The notes under the pieces: model-generated
The model's input: only the letters and a program-made list of their open reading frames with translations
Told to the model about the DNA's origin: nothing
The model's database searches: none
In this document: positions 1-8,447 of the stretch, in pieces
Layout: each line of letters begins with the position of its first letter
How positions within the stretch are numbered: position 1 is the first letter of the stretch
Made by a program: the position numbers and the translations under genes
Source of the DNA: Novosphingobium mangrovisedimenti
GTDB taxonomy: Bacteria > Pseudomonadota > Alphaproteobacteria > Sphingomonadales > Sphingomonadaceae
Assembly: GCF_025153475.1 (NCBI RefSeq)
Contig: NZ_JANZXA010000005.1
Coordinates: 1 to 64,000, forward strand
Direction of reading: 5' to 3'
Length of the DNA stretch: 64,000 bases

Positions 1-1967
1 TCCTGATCGCCATCGGCATCGGTAACCGTCTGGACGACCTTGAGGTCCGCCGCATTGGCCAGCGTCAGGCCCTCGCTGTCATCGTCGCTCGCCGTGCTGC
101 CGTGCCAGATGTTGTTGCTCTGGGCGAAGGTGACCACGCCTGTCGTCTGGTTGATGCTGATCGTGAAATAGGTCGTGCCGCCGTAGGAGCCGGTGACGGT
201 ATTGCCTGACTGGTTGAGCACGATCTCGTTGCCCATCGCCCCGCCGACACCCAGCGTGTAGAGCCCGGACCCGACATTGGAGCCGGTCAGGACAAGGCTG
301 TAGCCCACCGAACCGGCGCCATCGGTGCCGTAGTCCACCGGGTTCCCGCCGTCGGTGAAGTTGTCGGCGAAGTTCGCGGTGGTCGAGGCCAGGCCCGCCG
401 GCGAGCTATTGCCATCGGTCTCGCTTCCTTCCGGACGCGTCTCGTCGAGCGTCAGCGTGTCGGGCGTCCCGTTGATCACCTTCGCATCCGGCCCGTCGTC
501 GTCGACGAGCAGGTAGTCTCCGACTGGCTCGGGTACGATGATGCCCTCGTCGATGTCGACCCTGCCGATGTCGAACGAGCTTGTGTTGGCCAGGCCCTGC
601 ACCGTGAAACGATTGAAGGTCGAACCATCCTCTGCGGCAAATTCGATCGTATCGCCGGTCGTGGCGCCGGCAACGACAAAGGCATTCGTATCGAAGGTGA
701 CTGTAATGCCACCTTGTGTCGAACCGCTGCTGCCCGTGCCGGATACGATGTCGTTGTCCCACACATAGGTCGTCGACCCGCGCGTGATTTCGACATGGTC
801 GACGGCGACCGCGCCATCGTCATGCAACGCGCTGTCGGTGTCCGTATTGCCTATGTAGTCGAAACTTTCTTCCGGTGTCGTGCCGCCGCCGGCTTCCCAG
901 AGGGCGACCTCGAACATCGCCGTGCCGCCGCCATCGGTCTGGGAAATGAAGATCGAAGCGCTGGGGGCATTGATGTAGCTGTCGTAGTCGATGTCCTGAA
1001 TATTGATCCCCGTGGCCTGCCCATCAGTTGACGCTGCCAGCGGATCGAGACCTCGTACGAGCGTGAAGACGCCGACCGGGCCGTCCACCGCCGTGCCCTT
1101 CTCCTTGGCATCCGTGAAGTGCTGAGAAAGGATGCCAATGGTGGCGTTAATCCCGCCCTGGCTGGTGTTCACCGTATCGGACGGGTCCGACCCACCGGTA
1201 ATGATCTTGCCGTACTTCGACGACGTATCGTCCTGATTGACGTTCAGGTCCTGCCCGGTGATCAGAAGGCCCGCACTATCGCTGCCGACCGCCGCCCAGA
1301 GGAAATTCCCGGAATCGAGATTGTCGAAATCGAAGCTCAGATTGGCCGCGACACTCACGTTCAGGATGTCACTAAAGTCGATCGAATCGTCGGGGTTAGT
1401 GGCAAGCGGGTGATCGAACGGCATGAAGGTGACCATCTCCATCTTCGCCGTGATGCTGTACGGATCGCCCCCGGAAAAATCGGGCTCGATAAAGAAGGCG
1501 GCAACCAGCTGGCCGCTGATTGCGCTGGCCGCACTCGTCGTGGCCAGAACGACCTTTCCGCCCATCGCCGACCAGAGGAAAATGTTGTCTCCACCCACGG
1601 TCTGGAGCGGCACTCCCGCGGAAATGAAGACCTGGTCGCCATCGAAGGCATTGCCGCTCGCGTCCGAGAGGAAGACGTCGGTGATCGTTTCCTCGGAAGT
1701 CGCCTCGATCGTCACGAAATCGCTGTCGCTCGCGCCGTCCACCAGCGCGGCGAAGGCCAGGAGATCGTCGCTCAGGAATGTGCCATCGTTGAGGCCGTTC
1801 AGGAAATCGAGGAAGTCCTGATCCAGACCGCCGACGAGTATGTCGTCGTCGTTATCGTCGGTGCCACCGTCTGCGTTTGTCGTGATGCCAAGCGCAACGT
1901 CGTCGTCCTGGAGGCCCTCTGTCTGGTCCAGCCGGAGGGTTCCATCGAATGTAATGTTGATAGCCAC
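1..1967 (-). CDS. Giant RTX-like type I-secreted protein, N-terminal part (DUF5801-type repeat)
   Basis: An open frame of about 655 codons runs right to left off the window edge without a stop. It has no signal peptide, is acidic and rich in Asp, Gly, Thr and Ser, and shows no cytoplasmic-enzyme motif. Near the edge lies a segment with YSLVLTGSNVGSGLYTL, GGTTYFTISI and NNIWHGSTASDDD. I recognise this as the DUF5801 repeats-in-toxin domain found in tandem in large proteins exported by type I secretion. The GTG start at 1967 has AAAGGGG eight bases upstream; an in-frame ATG at 1985 lacks such a site. The C-terminal repeats, secretion signal and any neighbouring ABC exporter lie outside the window. 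Role is inferred as an adhesin or other large extracellular protein. Confidence 0.8.
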   Translation of the reverse strand, partial: MAINITFDGTLRLDQTEGLQDDDVALGITTNADGGTDDNDDDILVGGLDQDFLDFLNGLNDGTFLSDDLLAFAALVDGASDSDFVTIEATSEETITDVFLSDASGNAFDGDQVFISAGVPLQTVGGDNIFLWSAMGGKVVLATTSAASAISGQLVAAFFIEPDFSGGDPYSITAKMEMVTFMPFDHPLATNPDDSIDFSDILNVSVAANLSFDFDNLDSGNFLWAAVGSDSAGLLITGQDLNVNQDDTSSKYGKIITGGSDPSDTVNTSQGGINATIGILSQHFTDAKEKGTAVDGPVGVFTLVRGLDPLAASTDGQATGINIQDIDYDSYINAPSASIFISQTDGGGTAMFEVALWEAGGGTTPEESFDYIGNTDTDSALHDDGAVAVDHVEITRGSTTYVWDNDIVSGTGSSGSTQGGITVTFDTNAFVVAGATTGDTIEFAAEDGSTFNRFTVQGLANTSSFDIGRVDIDEGIIVPEPVGDYLLVDDDGPDAKVINGTPDTLTLDETRPEGSETDGNSSPAGLASTTANFADNFTDGGNPVDYGTDGAGSVGYSLVLTGSNVGSGLYTLGVGGAMGNEIVLNQSGNTVTGSYGGTTYFTISINQTTGVVTFAQSNNIWHGSTASDDDSEGLTLANAADLKVVQTVTDADGDQ

Positions 1968-2282
1968 GACACATACCCCTTTCATGCAAAGTCCAGGGGA
2001 CGGCCATCGTCATTGGGCATGGCAAGCGCTTTGACGGTGGCTCCGTCCTCGCGACCTGAAAATGAGAATATCTTATATTTCCAAAATGATATGGAGCACT
2101 CGAAGAACCCCTCCGAGCGCCATAACGACAAACTCCCGATGGCCTTTGCAGCTTGCATCGAGAACATCCATTTGACCTGCGAAATACGCGATATTTCAAT
2201 TAAATAGAGCTGAAAATCGATACCGCGGAAGCACCAAGCATCGATTGATCCCGGAATACATATCGACGGAACCGAATCGAGT

Positions 2283-2325
2283 GGTTGACTACGTATTAAA
2301 CGATATGATTACGTAAAAATCAACC
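2283..2325. promoter_or_regulatory. Interrupted inverted repeat, candidate operator
   Basis: GGTTGA at 2283-2288 and TACGTA at 2290-2295 are mirrored by TACGTA at 2310-2315 and TCAACC at 2320-2325 around an AT-rich centre. The inner spacers differ (1 versus 4 bases), so symmetry is imperfect. It lies in the AT-rich gap between the divergent RTX-like gene and a TetR remnant, where a repressor site is plausible. No binding protein can be named from the sequence. Confidence 0.4.
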
Positions 2326-2466
2326 AGGAGCCCCCGCTGGCACGAATGACTACTGCATCATCTGCCCTAGACGACTGTGAAACTTGCCAATTCCTCCCCC
2401 TTTCCAGGAGCGGGAACAGCAAGCATCCCGTCATTCGGCCGACCATTGAGCGGTCCGGCACCCAGA

Positions 2467-2616
2467 ATCGCCCGATCACCTGCCGCAACGATGTTCCTGG
2501 GCATGCTGCTCGGCTATCCCATGGCGATGGACGAGACTGCCTCCAGAGCCGAGGACGAAGCGCGCTATGTCGAACAAATCGTCGGCGTCTTCATGCATGC
2601 CGCGCGGCCTGGTAAT
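2467..2616 (+). pseudogene. Possible C-terminal remnant of a TetR-family regulator
   Basis: One plus-strand frame reads MFLGMLLGYPMAMDETASR followed by AEDEARYVEQIVGVFMHAARP. This resembles the last helix of TetR-family regulators, where a hydrophobic stretch precedes a final helix ending in a run such as VFLHGARP. No helix-turn-helix DNA-binding part is present upstream in any frame, and the frame runs on into the next gene without its own stop. I read it as the decayed end of a regulator, which may once have controlled the neighbouring metallo-hydrolase. Chance resemblance is possible because the match is short. Confidence 0.35.
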
Positions 2617-2717
2617 CGGCCGTCAAAGCACCTGCCGTTTCCGCGCCCCGTCCGCAAAGATGCGAATGGCCCTGACAGAGGGCTTGCTCGACAGGCGATA
2701 ACGCATAGGCTGCACCG

Positions 2718-3635
2718 ATGCAGCCAGCCATTCATGCGATCGTCCGCCGTTTGCTCTTGCCGACAGGCGCCGCACTTCTGCTCGGAGCCACTGCTCCGCT
2801 GGCCGAACCGCCCCGTTTCGAGCACTGGATCAACGGTACGACCGCGAGCGAGCCGGAGACGCAGGTCCAGACGATTGATGCGGACACCTTCGTCATCCGC
2901 CAATCGGTCAGGACCAACTTCGAAGCGCCCTTCCTTTACCTGCTGTTCGGGACGGACCGCGCGCTTCTGCTGGACAGCGGCGCCGGCGGGCTGGAGATTC
3001 GGCCGACCATCGACCGGTTGGTGGAGGAATGGCGGGCCAGTCACGGTGATCGACCGATCCGGCTCGTCGTCGCCCACTCGCACGGCCATGGCGATCATCA
3101 TGCCGGCGACGACGAGTTTCGCGACCGGCCCGATACCGAAGTCGTGGGCCTCGCCCCCGAACAGGTCGCGGCATTCTTCCAGATCGGGGATTGGCCGGAC
3201 GGCATCGCCCGCTTCGATCTTGGCGGGCGCGTTCTCGACATCATCCCAACGCCCGGCCACGAGCCGGGCCACATCATGGTCTACGATGGCAGAACCCGGT
3301 TACTGTTCTCCGGCGACATGCTCTATCCCGGAAGGCTCTACGTGCCGGTCGATCAATTCGACGCGTTTCACGCCAGCGCCGACAGGCTTGCAGCCTTCGC
3401 GAAGACCCATCCGATCCGCGCGCTGCTGGGAGCGCATATCGAGATGACGACCGTTCCCGGGCAGGATTACGCGATGCGCGCGCCAAGTCACCCGTCGGAG
3501 CATCCGCTGCCGCTGTCGCCCGAAGTGATCGACGAGCTTCAGCAGGCAGTAGCACAGGCAGGTCCCGAACCGGTGATAGACCGCCATCCCGACTTTATCG
3601 TCTATCCGCTCGCACCCAGGCCTGCGGCGGAATGA
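2718..3635 (+). CDS. Metallo-beta-lactamase-fold hydrolase, exported
   Basis: The 305-residue protein begins with a hydrophobic stretch that looks like a signal peptide (about residues 8-28), so it is probably periplasmic. The zinc-binding motif HSHGHGDHH sits near residues 119-127. Further expected ligands of the fold are visible in TPGHEPGH, FSGDMLYPG and a late LLGAHIEM. The overall pattern is that of the MBL-fold superfamily (beta-lactamase, glyoxalase II and related hydrolases). The substrate cannot be told from the sequence. It stands alone on the plus strand, 82 bases downstream of a possible TetR remnant and convergent with the chemotaxis operon. A beta-lactamase role is possible but not supported specifically. 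Confidence 0.85.
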   Translation: MQPAIHAIVRRLLLPTGAALLLGATAPLAEPPRFEHWINGTTASEPETQVQTIDADTFVIRQSVRTNFEAPFLYLLFGTDRALLLDSGAGGLEIRPTIDRLVEEWRASHGDRPIRLVVAHSHGHGDHHAGDDEFRDRPDTEVVGLAPEQVAAFFQIGDWPDGIARFDLGGRVLDIIPTPGHEPGHIMVYDGRTRLLFSGDMLYPGRLYVPVDQFDAFHASADRLAAFAKTHPIRALLGAHIEMTTVPGQDYAMRAPSHPSEHPLPLSPEVIDELQQAVAQAGPEPVIDRHPDFIVYPLAPRPAAE

Positions 3636-3697
3636 CGTATCCATGTCCCCTGCCGATTTCGTGACTGGCAGGGGCAACTCGACACCCTGAGCCCCCG

Positions 3698-5476
3698 TCA
3701 CGCGGCTTCGAGGCTGGCCATCCTGTCGTAGGAAGGTGCGTTTTCAGTCGCGTGGCTGTTCGCCTGTTCTGATGCCCTGATATGTTTCAGGAACTGCTCG
3801 ACCTGCGTTTTCAGGACGACGGCCTGCTTCTCGAGTTCGGTCGAGGACGTCAGCACCTGCGAGGCGGCCGCGCCCGTCGCCAGGGACGTCTCGCGGACCT
3901 GCTCGACATTGGAAGTCACGTCGTCGGTGCTGCGGGCGGCGAGGTCGATGCTTCGCGCCAGATCCTGGCCGGCAACCGACTGCTGATCGACGGCCGCGGC
4001 AATCGATACCGACGTGGCTTCCAGTTCCTCGATGTCCTTTTCGATCGCGCGAAGGGCCGCCACGCTGCAGTCCGCCGATTCCTGGATGTCGCGGATCTGC
4101 TGGGCGACTTCCTCTGTCGCCTTGCTGGTCTGATCGGCGAGTTCCTTCACCTCGGATGCGACAACGGCGAAGCCCCTGCCCGCTTCCCCGCCGCGCGCGG
4201 CCTCGATCGAGGCATTGAGCGCGAGCAGGTTGGTGCGATGGGCAATCGTCGAGATGAGCTTGACGATCTGACCCGCCTGTTCGGTCGAGTTCGCGAGGGC
4301 GGAAATAATGCTGTCCGTGTCCGCCGTCGTGACGGTGGCCTTGCGGGCGAGTTCCGCCGAAGTCGCGGCCTGCCGGCTGATTTCGTTGATCGACATGGCG
4401 AATTCGTCGCTCGCGGCGGCGGCGGCGGTGACGCCTGCCGAGGCCTCGCTCATCGCCGAGGACACCTCGCTGGTCTGGTTTGCCGATTGTTCGGCGGCGG
4501 CAGCCATGGAACTGGCGGTGAGTTGCAACTGGCTGGAGGCCGCTGCAACCCCGCTGACGACACCACCGACCGTCTGCTCGAACTTTTCGGCCAGTTCGAG
4601 CAGCACGGCTGTCTGCTCCGCCCGCAATGCCTCGCGCTCGCGCTGGATTTCCTTCTGCCGTTCGATTTCAGCCTTGGCCGCTTCGGCCGCTTCAGCGCGC
4701 ATGCGGTCCAGCTTGAGATAGCCGCGCCGGAAGACCTCGAGCGAGCGGGCCATGTCGCCAATCTCGTTGATCTGATCGGTACCCGGAACCGTGATGTTGT
4801 TGTCGCCGTCGGCCAGCTTGAGCATGGCCTGCGCCATGTCCGTGAGCGGGCCGGTGATGTCGCGACGGGTCAGGCTGAGTGCGAAAACCCCGTTCAGCGC
4901 CGCGAAGAGCGCAAACGCGAACATCGCGATCTCGCTCCAGGCGACGAAGCTCTCCCTGTCGCGCTGAACAGCCGCGGCACGGCCAGTCAGCGCCTTCTGC
5001 AGCGCCATCGCCTTGCCGGGGAGTTCAGTCACTTCGCCGGCAAGGCGCGCCGGCTGCCCATCCGCTGAAACCTTTGCGCCGTAATCGGCCAGAGCCCTGT
5101 CGAGCTGATCGAATGCCAGTGCAATTTCAGGCGTGACATTCCCGGCGCCAAGGCGGGCCTTCGCCAGCTTGTCGTCCGCTTCCCCCAGCAGCGCACGGGA
5201 CCTGCCAAGTTGCGACGCATCGCCATTCCTGGCGGCAAGCTCGGCCTGCAGCAGGGCTTCGCTGATGTTGCTACCCGCACCCGAGACGAGTTGGGCGGAA
5301 TTGCTCAGCCGGGCGAATTCCTCCGCACTGCGCTGGATCGTGGACAGAACCAGCCAGCCCGACGTCGCAATGATGACTGAAAGACCAAGGAAAACGCAGA
5401 TGACGACGCGCATCTTCGTCACAATCGACTGGCGACCGAACCAGTTGCGCTTCGGCCCAGAGGTCATTTCCGGCAT
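3698..5476 (-). CDS. Methyl-accepting chemotaxis protein
   Basis: The product is about 592 residues. A first membrane helix lies near residues 23-46 and a second near 186-206, bracketing a small helical sensor region of about 140 residues. A HAMP segment follows, then a long coiled-coil signalling domain. Its conserved hairpin tip reads [20 protein letters not shown], the CheA/CheW contact site of MCPs. I place the start at the ATG at 5476 because GGGGA precedes it; the frame stays open another 37 codons upstream. It is the last gene of the che cluster and probably the dedicated receptor of this pathway. The sensor part is short and its ligand is unknown. Confidence 0.93.
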   Translation of the reverse strand: MPEMTSGPKRNWFGRQSIVTKMRVVICVFLGLSVIIATSGWLVLSTIQRSAEEFARLSNSAQLVSGAGSNISEALLQAELAARNGDASQLGRSRALLGEADDKLAKARLGAGNVTPEIALAFDQLDRALADYGAKVSADGQPARLAGEVTELPGKAMALQKALTGRAAAVQRDRESFVAWSEIAMFAFALFAALNGVFALSLTRRDITGPLTDMAQAMLKLADGDNNITVPGTDQINEIGDMARSLEVFRRGYLKLDRMRAEAAEAAKAEIERQKEIQREREALRAEQTAVLLELAEKFEQTVGGVVSGVAAASSQLQLTASSMAAAAEQSANQTSEVSSAMSEASAGVTAAAAASDEFAMSINEISRQAATSAELARKATVTTADTDSIISALANSTEQAGQIVKLISTIAHRTNLLALNASIEAARGGEAGRGFAVVASEVKELADQTSKATEEVAQQIRDIQESADCSVAALRAIEKDIEELEATSVSIAAAVDQQSVAGQDLARSIDLAARSTDDVTSNVEQVRETSLATGAAASQVLTSSTELEKQAVVLKTQVEQFLKHIRASEQANSHATENAPSYDRMASLEAA

Positions 5477-5631
5477 TGCAGAATCCCCATCAGCAATCTG
5501 TTCCCCTCGTCCCCCTCGGGGGCCCCTTGCTCTCGTGAACCGCAAACATTCGGGGCAATCCGACATTAGGGCAGCGCACTTAAGCAAGACTTAACTCTGG
5601 GCGCCCGCCTTCCGGGCGATTGCGGAGCGCG

Positions 5632-6486
5632 TCAGCCGGCAGCCCTGCGCGGAGCCTCGTCCTGTCGTTGCGCGGCAGCGAAAGAGGAAAGCCGGTGAAG
5701 CCCGCGCAATGTCCGATCCGGCACGATGCGACCGGTCTGGCCGATCGACGTCTCGCCCGCGCCGAGCATCAGCCAGCCGTCCGGAGCGATCGCCGCCGAC
5801 AGCCGTTCGAACGCGCATTTGCGCGTGGCATCGTCGAAATAGAGAAGCACATTGCGGCAAAGCACGATGTCGAAGCCGCCCTGGCATGGCAATGGATCGA
5901 GAAGGTTGTGTCGCTCGAACCGCACCATGCGGCGCAGCTTGTCCTGCGCGCGCCAGCCTTGCGGGGTTTCCTCGAACCACTTGACCATCTGCCCCACGGC
6001 CAGACCGCGCTGGATCTGGAAGGGCGTGTAGCAGGCGGCACGCGCGGCCTCTATCGCCGCGCTGGACACATCGGTGCCGAGAATATCGACCTTCCAGCCT
6101 GCCCATCGGCTTTCCTGCTCCGCGAACAGCATCGCGAGCGACAGGACTTCCTGCCCCGTCGAGCAGCCGACCGACCAGATCCTGAGGCTTCTGGCCGATG
6201 CCCGCTCCCGCGCGAGTTCGGGAAGGACCCGCTCGTCGAGCAGTTCGAACATCGCGCGGTCGCGGAAGAAATAGGTTTCGTTGTTGAGCAGGGCTTCCGC
6301 CAGCGCCGAACGGTGAGACAGTGCCAGCTTCGCGATCAGGCGATCCAGGTTCGCAATGCCATGTTCGCGGGACAGGCCGGACAAGGCAGTTCCGACCCGC
6401 CAGATGCGGTTGGTCGGAAAATCCTGCCCGGTCTGCGACTTGAGCAGTTCGGCGAGGATCTGCTTCGACGTTTCGCTTATCTGCAC
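5632..6486 (-). CDS. cheR: Chemotaxis protein methyltransferase CheR
   Basis: CheR transfers methyl groups from S-adenosylmethionine to glutamates of chemoreceptors. The 284-residue protein carries NNETYFFRD near residues 68-76 and the SAM-binding loop GCSTGQE near 107-113. These are followed by DILGTDVSS and, later, FDIVLCRNVLLYFDD, all hallmarks of CheR. Length fits the family. The start is a GTG that overlaps the end of cheB by 10 bases, so the two opposing adaptation enzymes are translationally coupled. There is no TPR or pentapeptide-binding extension. The receptor gene follows downstream. Confidence 0.95.
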   Translation of the reverse strand: MQISETSKQILAELLKSQTGQDFPTNRIWRVGTALSGLSREHGIANLDRLIAKLALSHRSALAEALLNNETYFFRDRAMFELLDERVLPELARERASARSLRIWSVGCSTGQEVLSLAMLFAEQESRWAGWKVDILGTDVSSAAIEAARAACYTPFQIQRGLAVGQMVKWFEETPQGWRAQDKLRRMVRFERHNLLDPLPCQGGFDIVLCRNVLLYFDDATRKCAFERLSAAIAPDGWLMLGAGETSIGQTGRIVPDRTLRGLHRLSSFAAAQRQDEAPRRAAG

Positions 6487-7574
6487 GCGACCGCTCCGAC
6501 ACTTGCGACGATGCGGGACGCGATTTCCGCCGGCGGAAGGATGGCGGACGCCAGACCGGCTTCGGCCACGGCACGCGGCATGCCCCATACCGCGCAACTG
6601 GCCTCGTCCTGCGCGAGGACCGTCCCCCCGGTCGCGACGATACGCGCGGCACCCTGGGCACCATCGCGCCCCATGCCCGACAAGACCACCCCGAAGGCCC
6701 GGTCACCGATCTCGTCGGCCAGCGACCGGAACATCGGATCGACCGAGGGCATGCAGCCGGTTGCCGACGGCTTGCGATCCAGGCGTACCGTCAGACGTCC
6801 CGAGCGGGTTTCAAACATCAGGTGCGCATCCCCCGGCGCGATCAGGATCCGGTCGCGTTCGACGATCAACCCCTCTTCGGCGACCAGCGTCTCGTATCCC
6901 GACGCGATTTTCAGCTGTCGCGCGAAGGCGGGCATGAACGCGCAAGGCAGGTGCTGCGTCACGAAGATCGGAACACCCAGCCGTGGCGGCAGCCCCGCGA
7001 AGAGGCTCGCCAAGGCGTGGATGCCGCCTGTCGACGCCCCGATCGCGAGTGCGCCAACGGTGGCCCTGGAAGACAGGCGGGCAGGACGAACGGGCAGGAC
7101 CGTCGCGGGGGCCGGTTCCTCGGCGGCGGCAGCGGCACGCCCGAGTTCGCGGATCTTGCCGATCAGGATTTCGCGATAGCCGTCACGAAGGCTGCCGGAC
7201 TCCGGCTTGGGAAGCGTATCCGCCGCCCCCAGCGAAAGCGCGGCGAGCGTATGTTCCGCGCCGTCGACCGTGAGAGCGGAGACCACCAGTATACGGGCCC
7301 CGCGTGCCCTCTCGATGATTTTCGGCAGCGCTTCCAAGCCGCCCATTCCAGGCATGTCGAGATCGAGCAGGATGACGTCGACACGCGTCCTGCGCAGCGT
7401 TTCCAGGGCATTCTCGGCCGTGCTGGCCAGCGCCGTCACTTCAAGCGCGTCGTCCCCGTCGATCATGCGCCGCAGCGCGGTGCGGGCGACGAGCGAATCG
7501 TCGATGATCATCAACCTTACAGGCTGACGCACCTCGGCGTGCTCCTGACTTTTCGTGACGGAAGACGACGCCAT
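6477..7574 (-). CDS. cheB: Chemotaxis response regulator protein-glutamate methylesterase CheB
   Basis: CheB removes methyl groups from receptors after phosphorylation by CheA. The 365-residue protein has an N-terminal receiver domain (about 20-140) with the acidic pair IIDDS and phospho-acceptor D71 in LLDLDMPG. A linker rich in Ala and Pro follows. The C-terminal esterase domain holds the expected catalytic triad: S181 in IGASTGG, H208 in FVTQHLP and D304 in LSGMGRDGAQG. It lies between cheY and cheR in one operon and overlaps cheR. All key residues are intact. Confidence 0.96.
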   Translation of the reverse strand: MASSSVTKSQEHAEVRQPVRLMIIDDSLVARTALRRMIDGDDALEVTALASTAENALETLRRTRVDVILLDLDMPGMGGLEALPKIIERARGARILVVSALTVDGAEHTLAALSLGAADTLPKPESGSLRDGYREILIGKIRELGRAAAAAEEPAPATVLPVRPARLSSRATVGALAIGASTGGIHALASLFAGLPPRLGVPIFVTQHLPCAFMPAFARQLKIASGYETLVAEEGLIVERDRILIAPGDAHLMFETRSGRLTVRLDRKPSATGCMPSVDPMFRSLADEIGDRAFGVVLSGMGRDGAQGAARIVATGGTVLAQDEASCAVWGMPRAVAEAGLASAILPPAEIASRIVASVGAVACR

Positions 7575-7585
7575 GGCCGAAGGGC

Positions 7586-7951
7586 TCAGGCAACACCGAC
7601 AAGCTGGAGCTTCATGTGCAGCGTCTCATGATCGAAGGGCTTCATCACGTATTCGTCGGCACCGGCTTCGATGGCGGTGCGAATATGCTCGAGGTCGTTC
7701 TCGGTAGAGCAGAACACGACCTTGGGCTGGTCGGCATGGCCGCCCTGGCGCAACAGCTTGACGAATTCGATCCCGGTCATCACCGGCATGTGCCAGTCGA
7801 GCACGATCACGTCGGGCATACTCTCCTCGCACCGGGCAATGGCTTCCTGGCCGTTGCTCGCTTCCCTGACGGCAAAGTCCAGCGTTTCGAGCGAAGTGCG
7901 CAGGAACTTGCGGATCATGCTCGAATCATCGACGATCAGACAGTTCTTCAT
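7586..7951 (-). CDS. cheY: CheY-like single-domain response regulator
   Basis: This 121-residue receiver has no output domain. It shows the acidic pair IVDDS near residues 6-10, phospho-acceptor D52 in VLDWHMP, and K104 in YVMKPF. Such proteins are phosphorylated by CheA and bind a motor or other effector. The start is set at the ATG at 7951, which has AAGGGA nine bases upstream; a second in-frame ATG at 7969 is less well placed. The gene lies between cheW and cheB. It is closely similar to the second receiver encoded at 11.3-11.8 kb. Confidence 0.94.
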   Translation of the reverse strand: MKNCLIVDDSSMIRKFLRTSLETLDFAVREASNGQEAIARCEESMPDVIVLDWHMPVMTGIEFVKLLRQGGHADQPKVVFCSTENDLEHIRTAIEAGADEYVMKPFDHETLHMKLQLVGVA

Positions 7952-8006
7952 TTGGACGGTTCCCTTCATGAACTGCCGACACTAGGCCGTGATCGTGACC
8001 AAGGAC

Positions 8007-8447
8007 TTAAGCGGCCCGCACTTCCTGCGGCCCGGCGATCAGAGCGGCGACATCGACCAGCAGCAGCGGCCCTTCGTCGGTCTCGACCATGCCGTGCGAC
8101 ATGGCGGCCCAGTTGCCCCCCATGCGGGTGCGTACCGGCCCGGGATCGGACCGCGCCTTGGTAACGCTCTCGATGCCGTCCAGCAGCAGCGCATAGGCAT
8201 GCCCCTCGTGATCGACGACCACGGCCGGGGCGCCGGCCTCCCGGTTGATGGCCTGCCCGAGCGCAAGAGCGCTCTGGCAATCGATCACGGTCAGCACCCG
8301 GCTGCGCAGGGCCGAAAGTCCTGCGACATGCGAAGGCGCGCAAGGGACCGGCGCGAGCATCTCAAGCTCGATCACCGACTGCACGTCGCAGGAACGCAAG
8401 GCGACTTTCTCGCCGGCCGCCACGACAATCAGGAGCAGGTCGTTCAC
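8007..8447 (-). CDS. cheW: CheW-like coupling protein
   Basis: CheW links receptors to the kinase CheA in the chemosensory array. The 146-residue protein is a single CheW domain: it opens with a beta-strand-rich segment, shows HVAGLSALRSRVLTVID in the middle where the family usually has a G-x-I-x-LRG motif, and ends with LLLVDVAALI. The start is a GTG overlapping the cheA stop by four bases. It lies directly downstream of cheA in the same operon. The central motif is somewhat divergent from the enterobacterial form. Confidence 0.9.
   Translation of the reverse strand: MNDLLLIVVAAGEKVALRSCDVQSVIELEMLAPVPCAPSHVAGLSALRSRVLTVIDCQSALALGQAINREAGAPAVVVDHEGHAYALLLDGIESVTKARSDPGPVRTRMGGNWAAMSHGMVETDEGPLLLVDVAALIAGPQEVRAA

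Noticed and set aside
1119..2207. A 362-codon plus-strand frame opposite the RTX-like gene
   Set aside because: It continues into an AT-rich promoter region and has no recognisable domain, while the minus strand shows an RTX repeat and a good start.
2270..2297. GGAAC followed by CGTAT, considered as a general-stress (EcfG) promoter
   Set aside because: The spacing is 19 bases and the -10 element is not CGTT, so it does not fit the consensus.
3782..5068. A 428-codon plus-strand frame opposite the chemoreceptor gene
   Set aside because: Antisense shadow; the chemoreceptor on the other strand is complete with HAMP and signalling domains.
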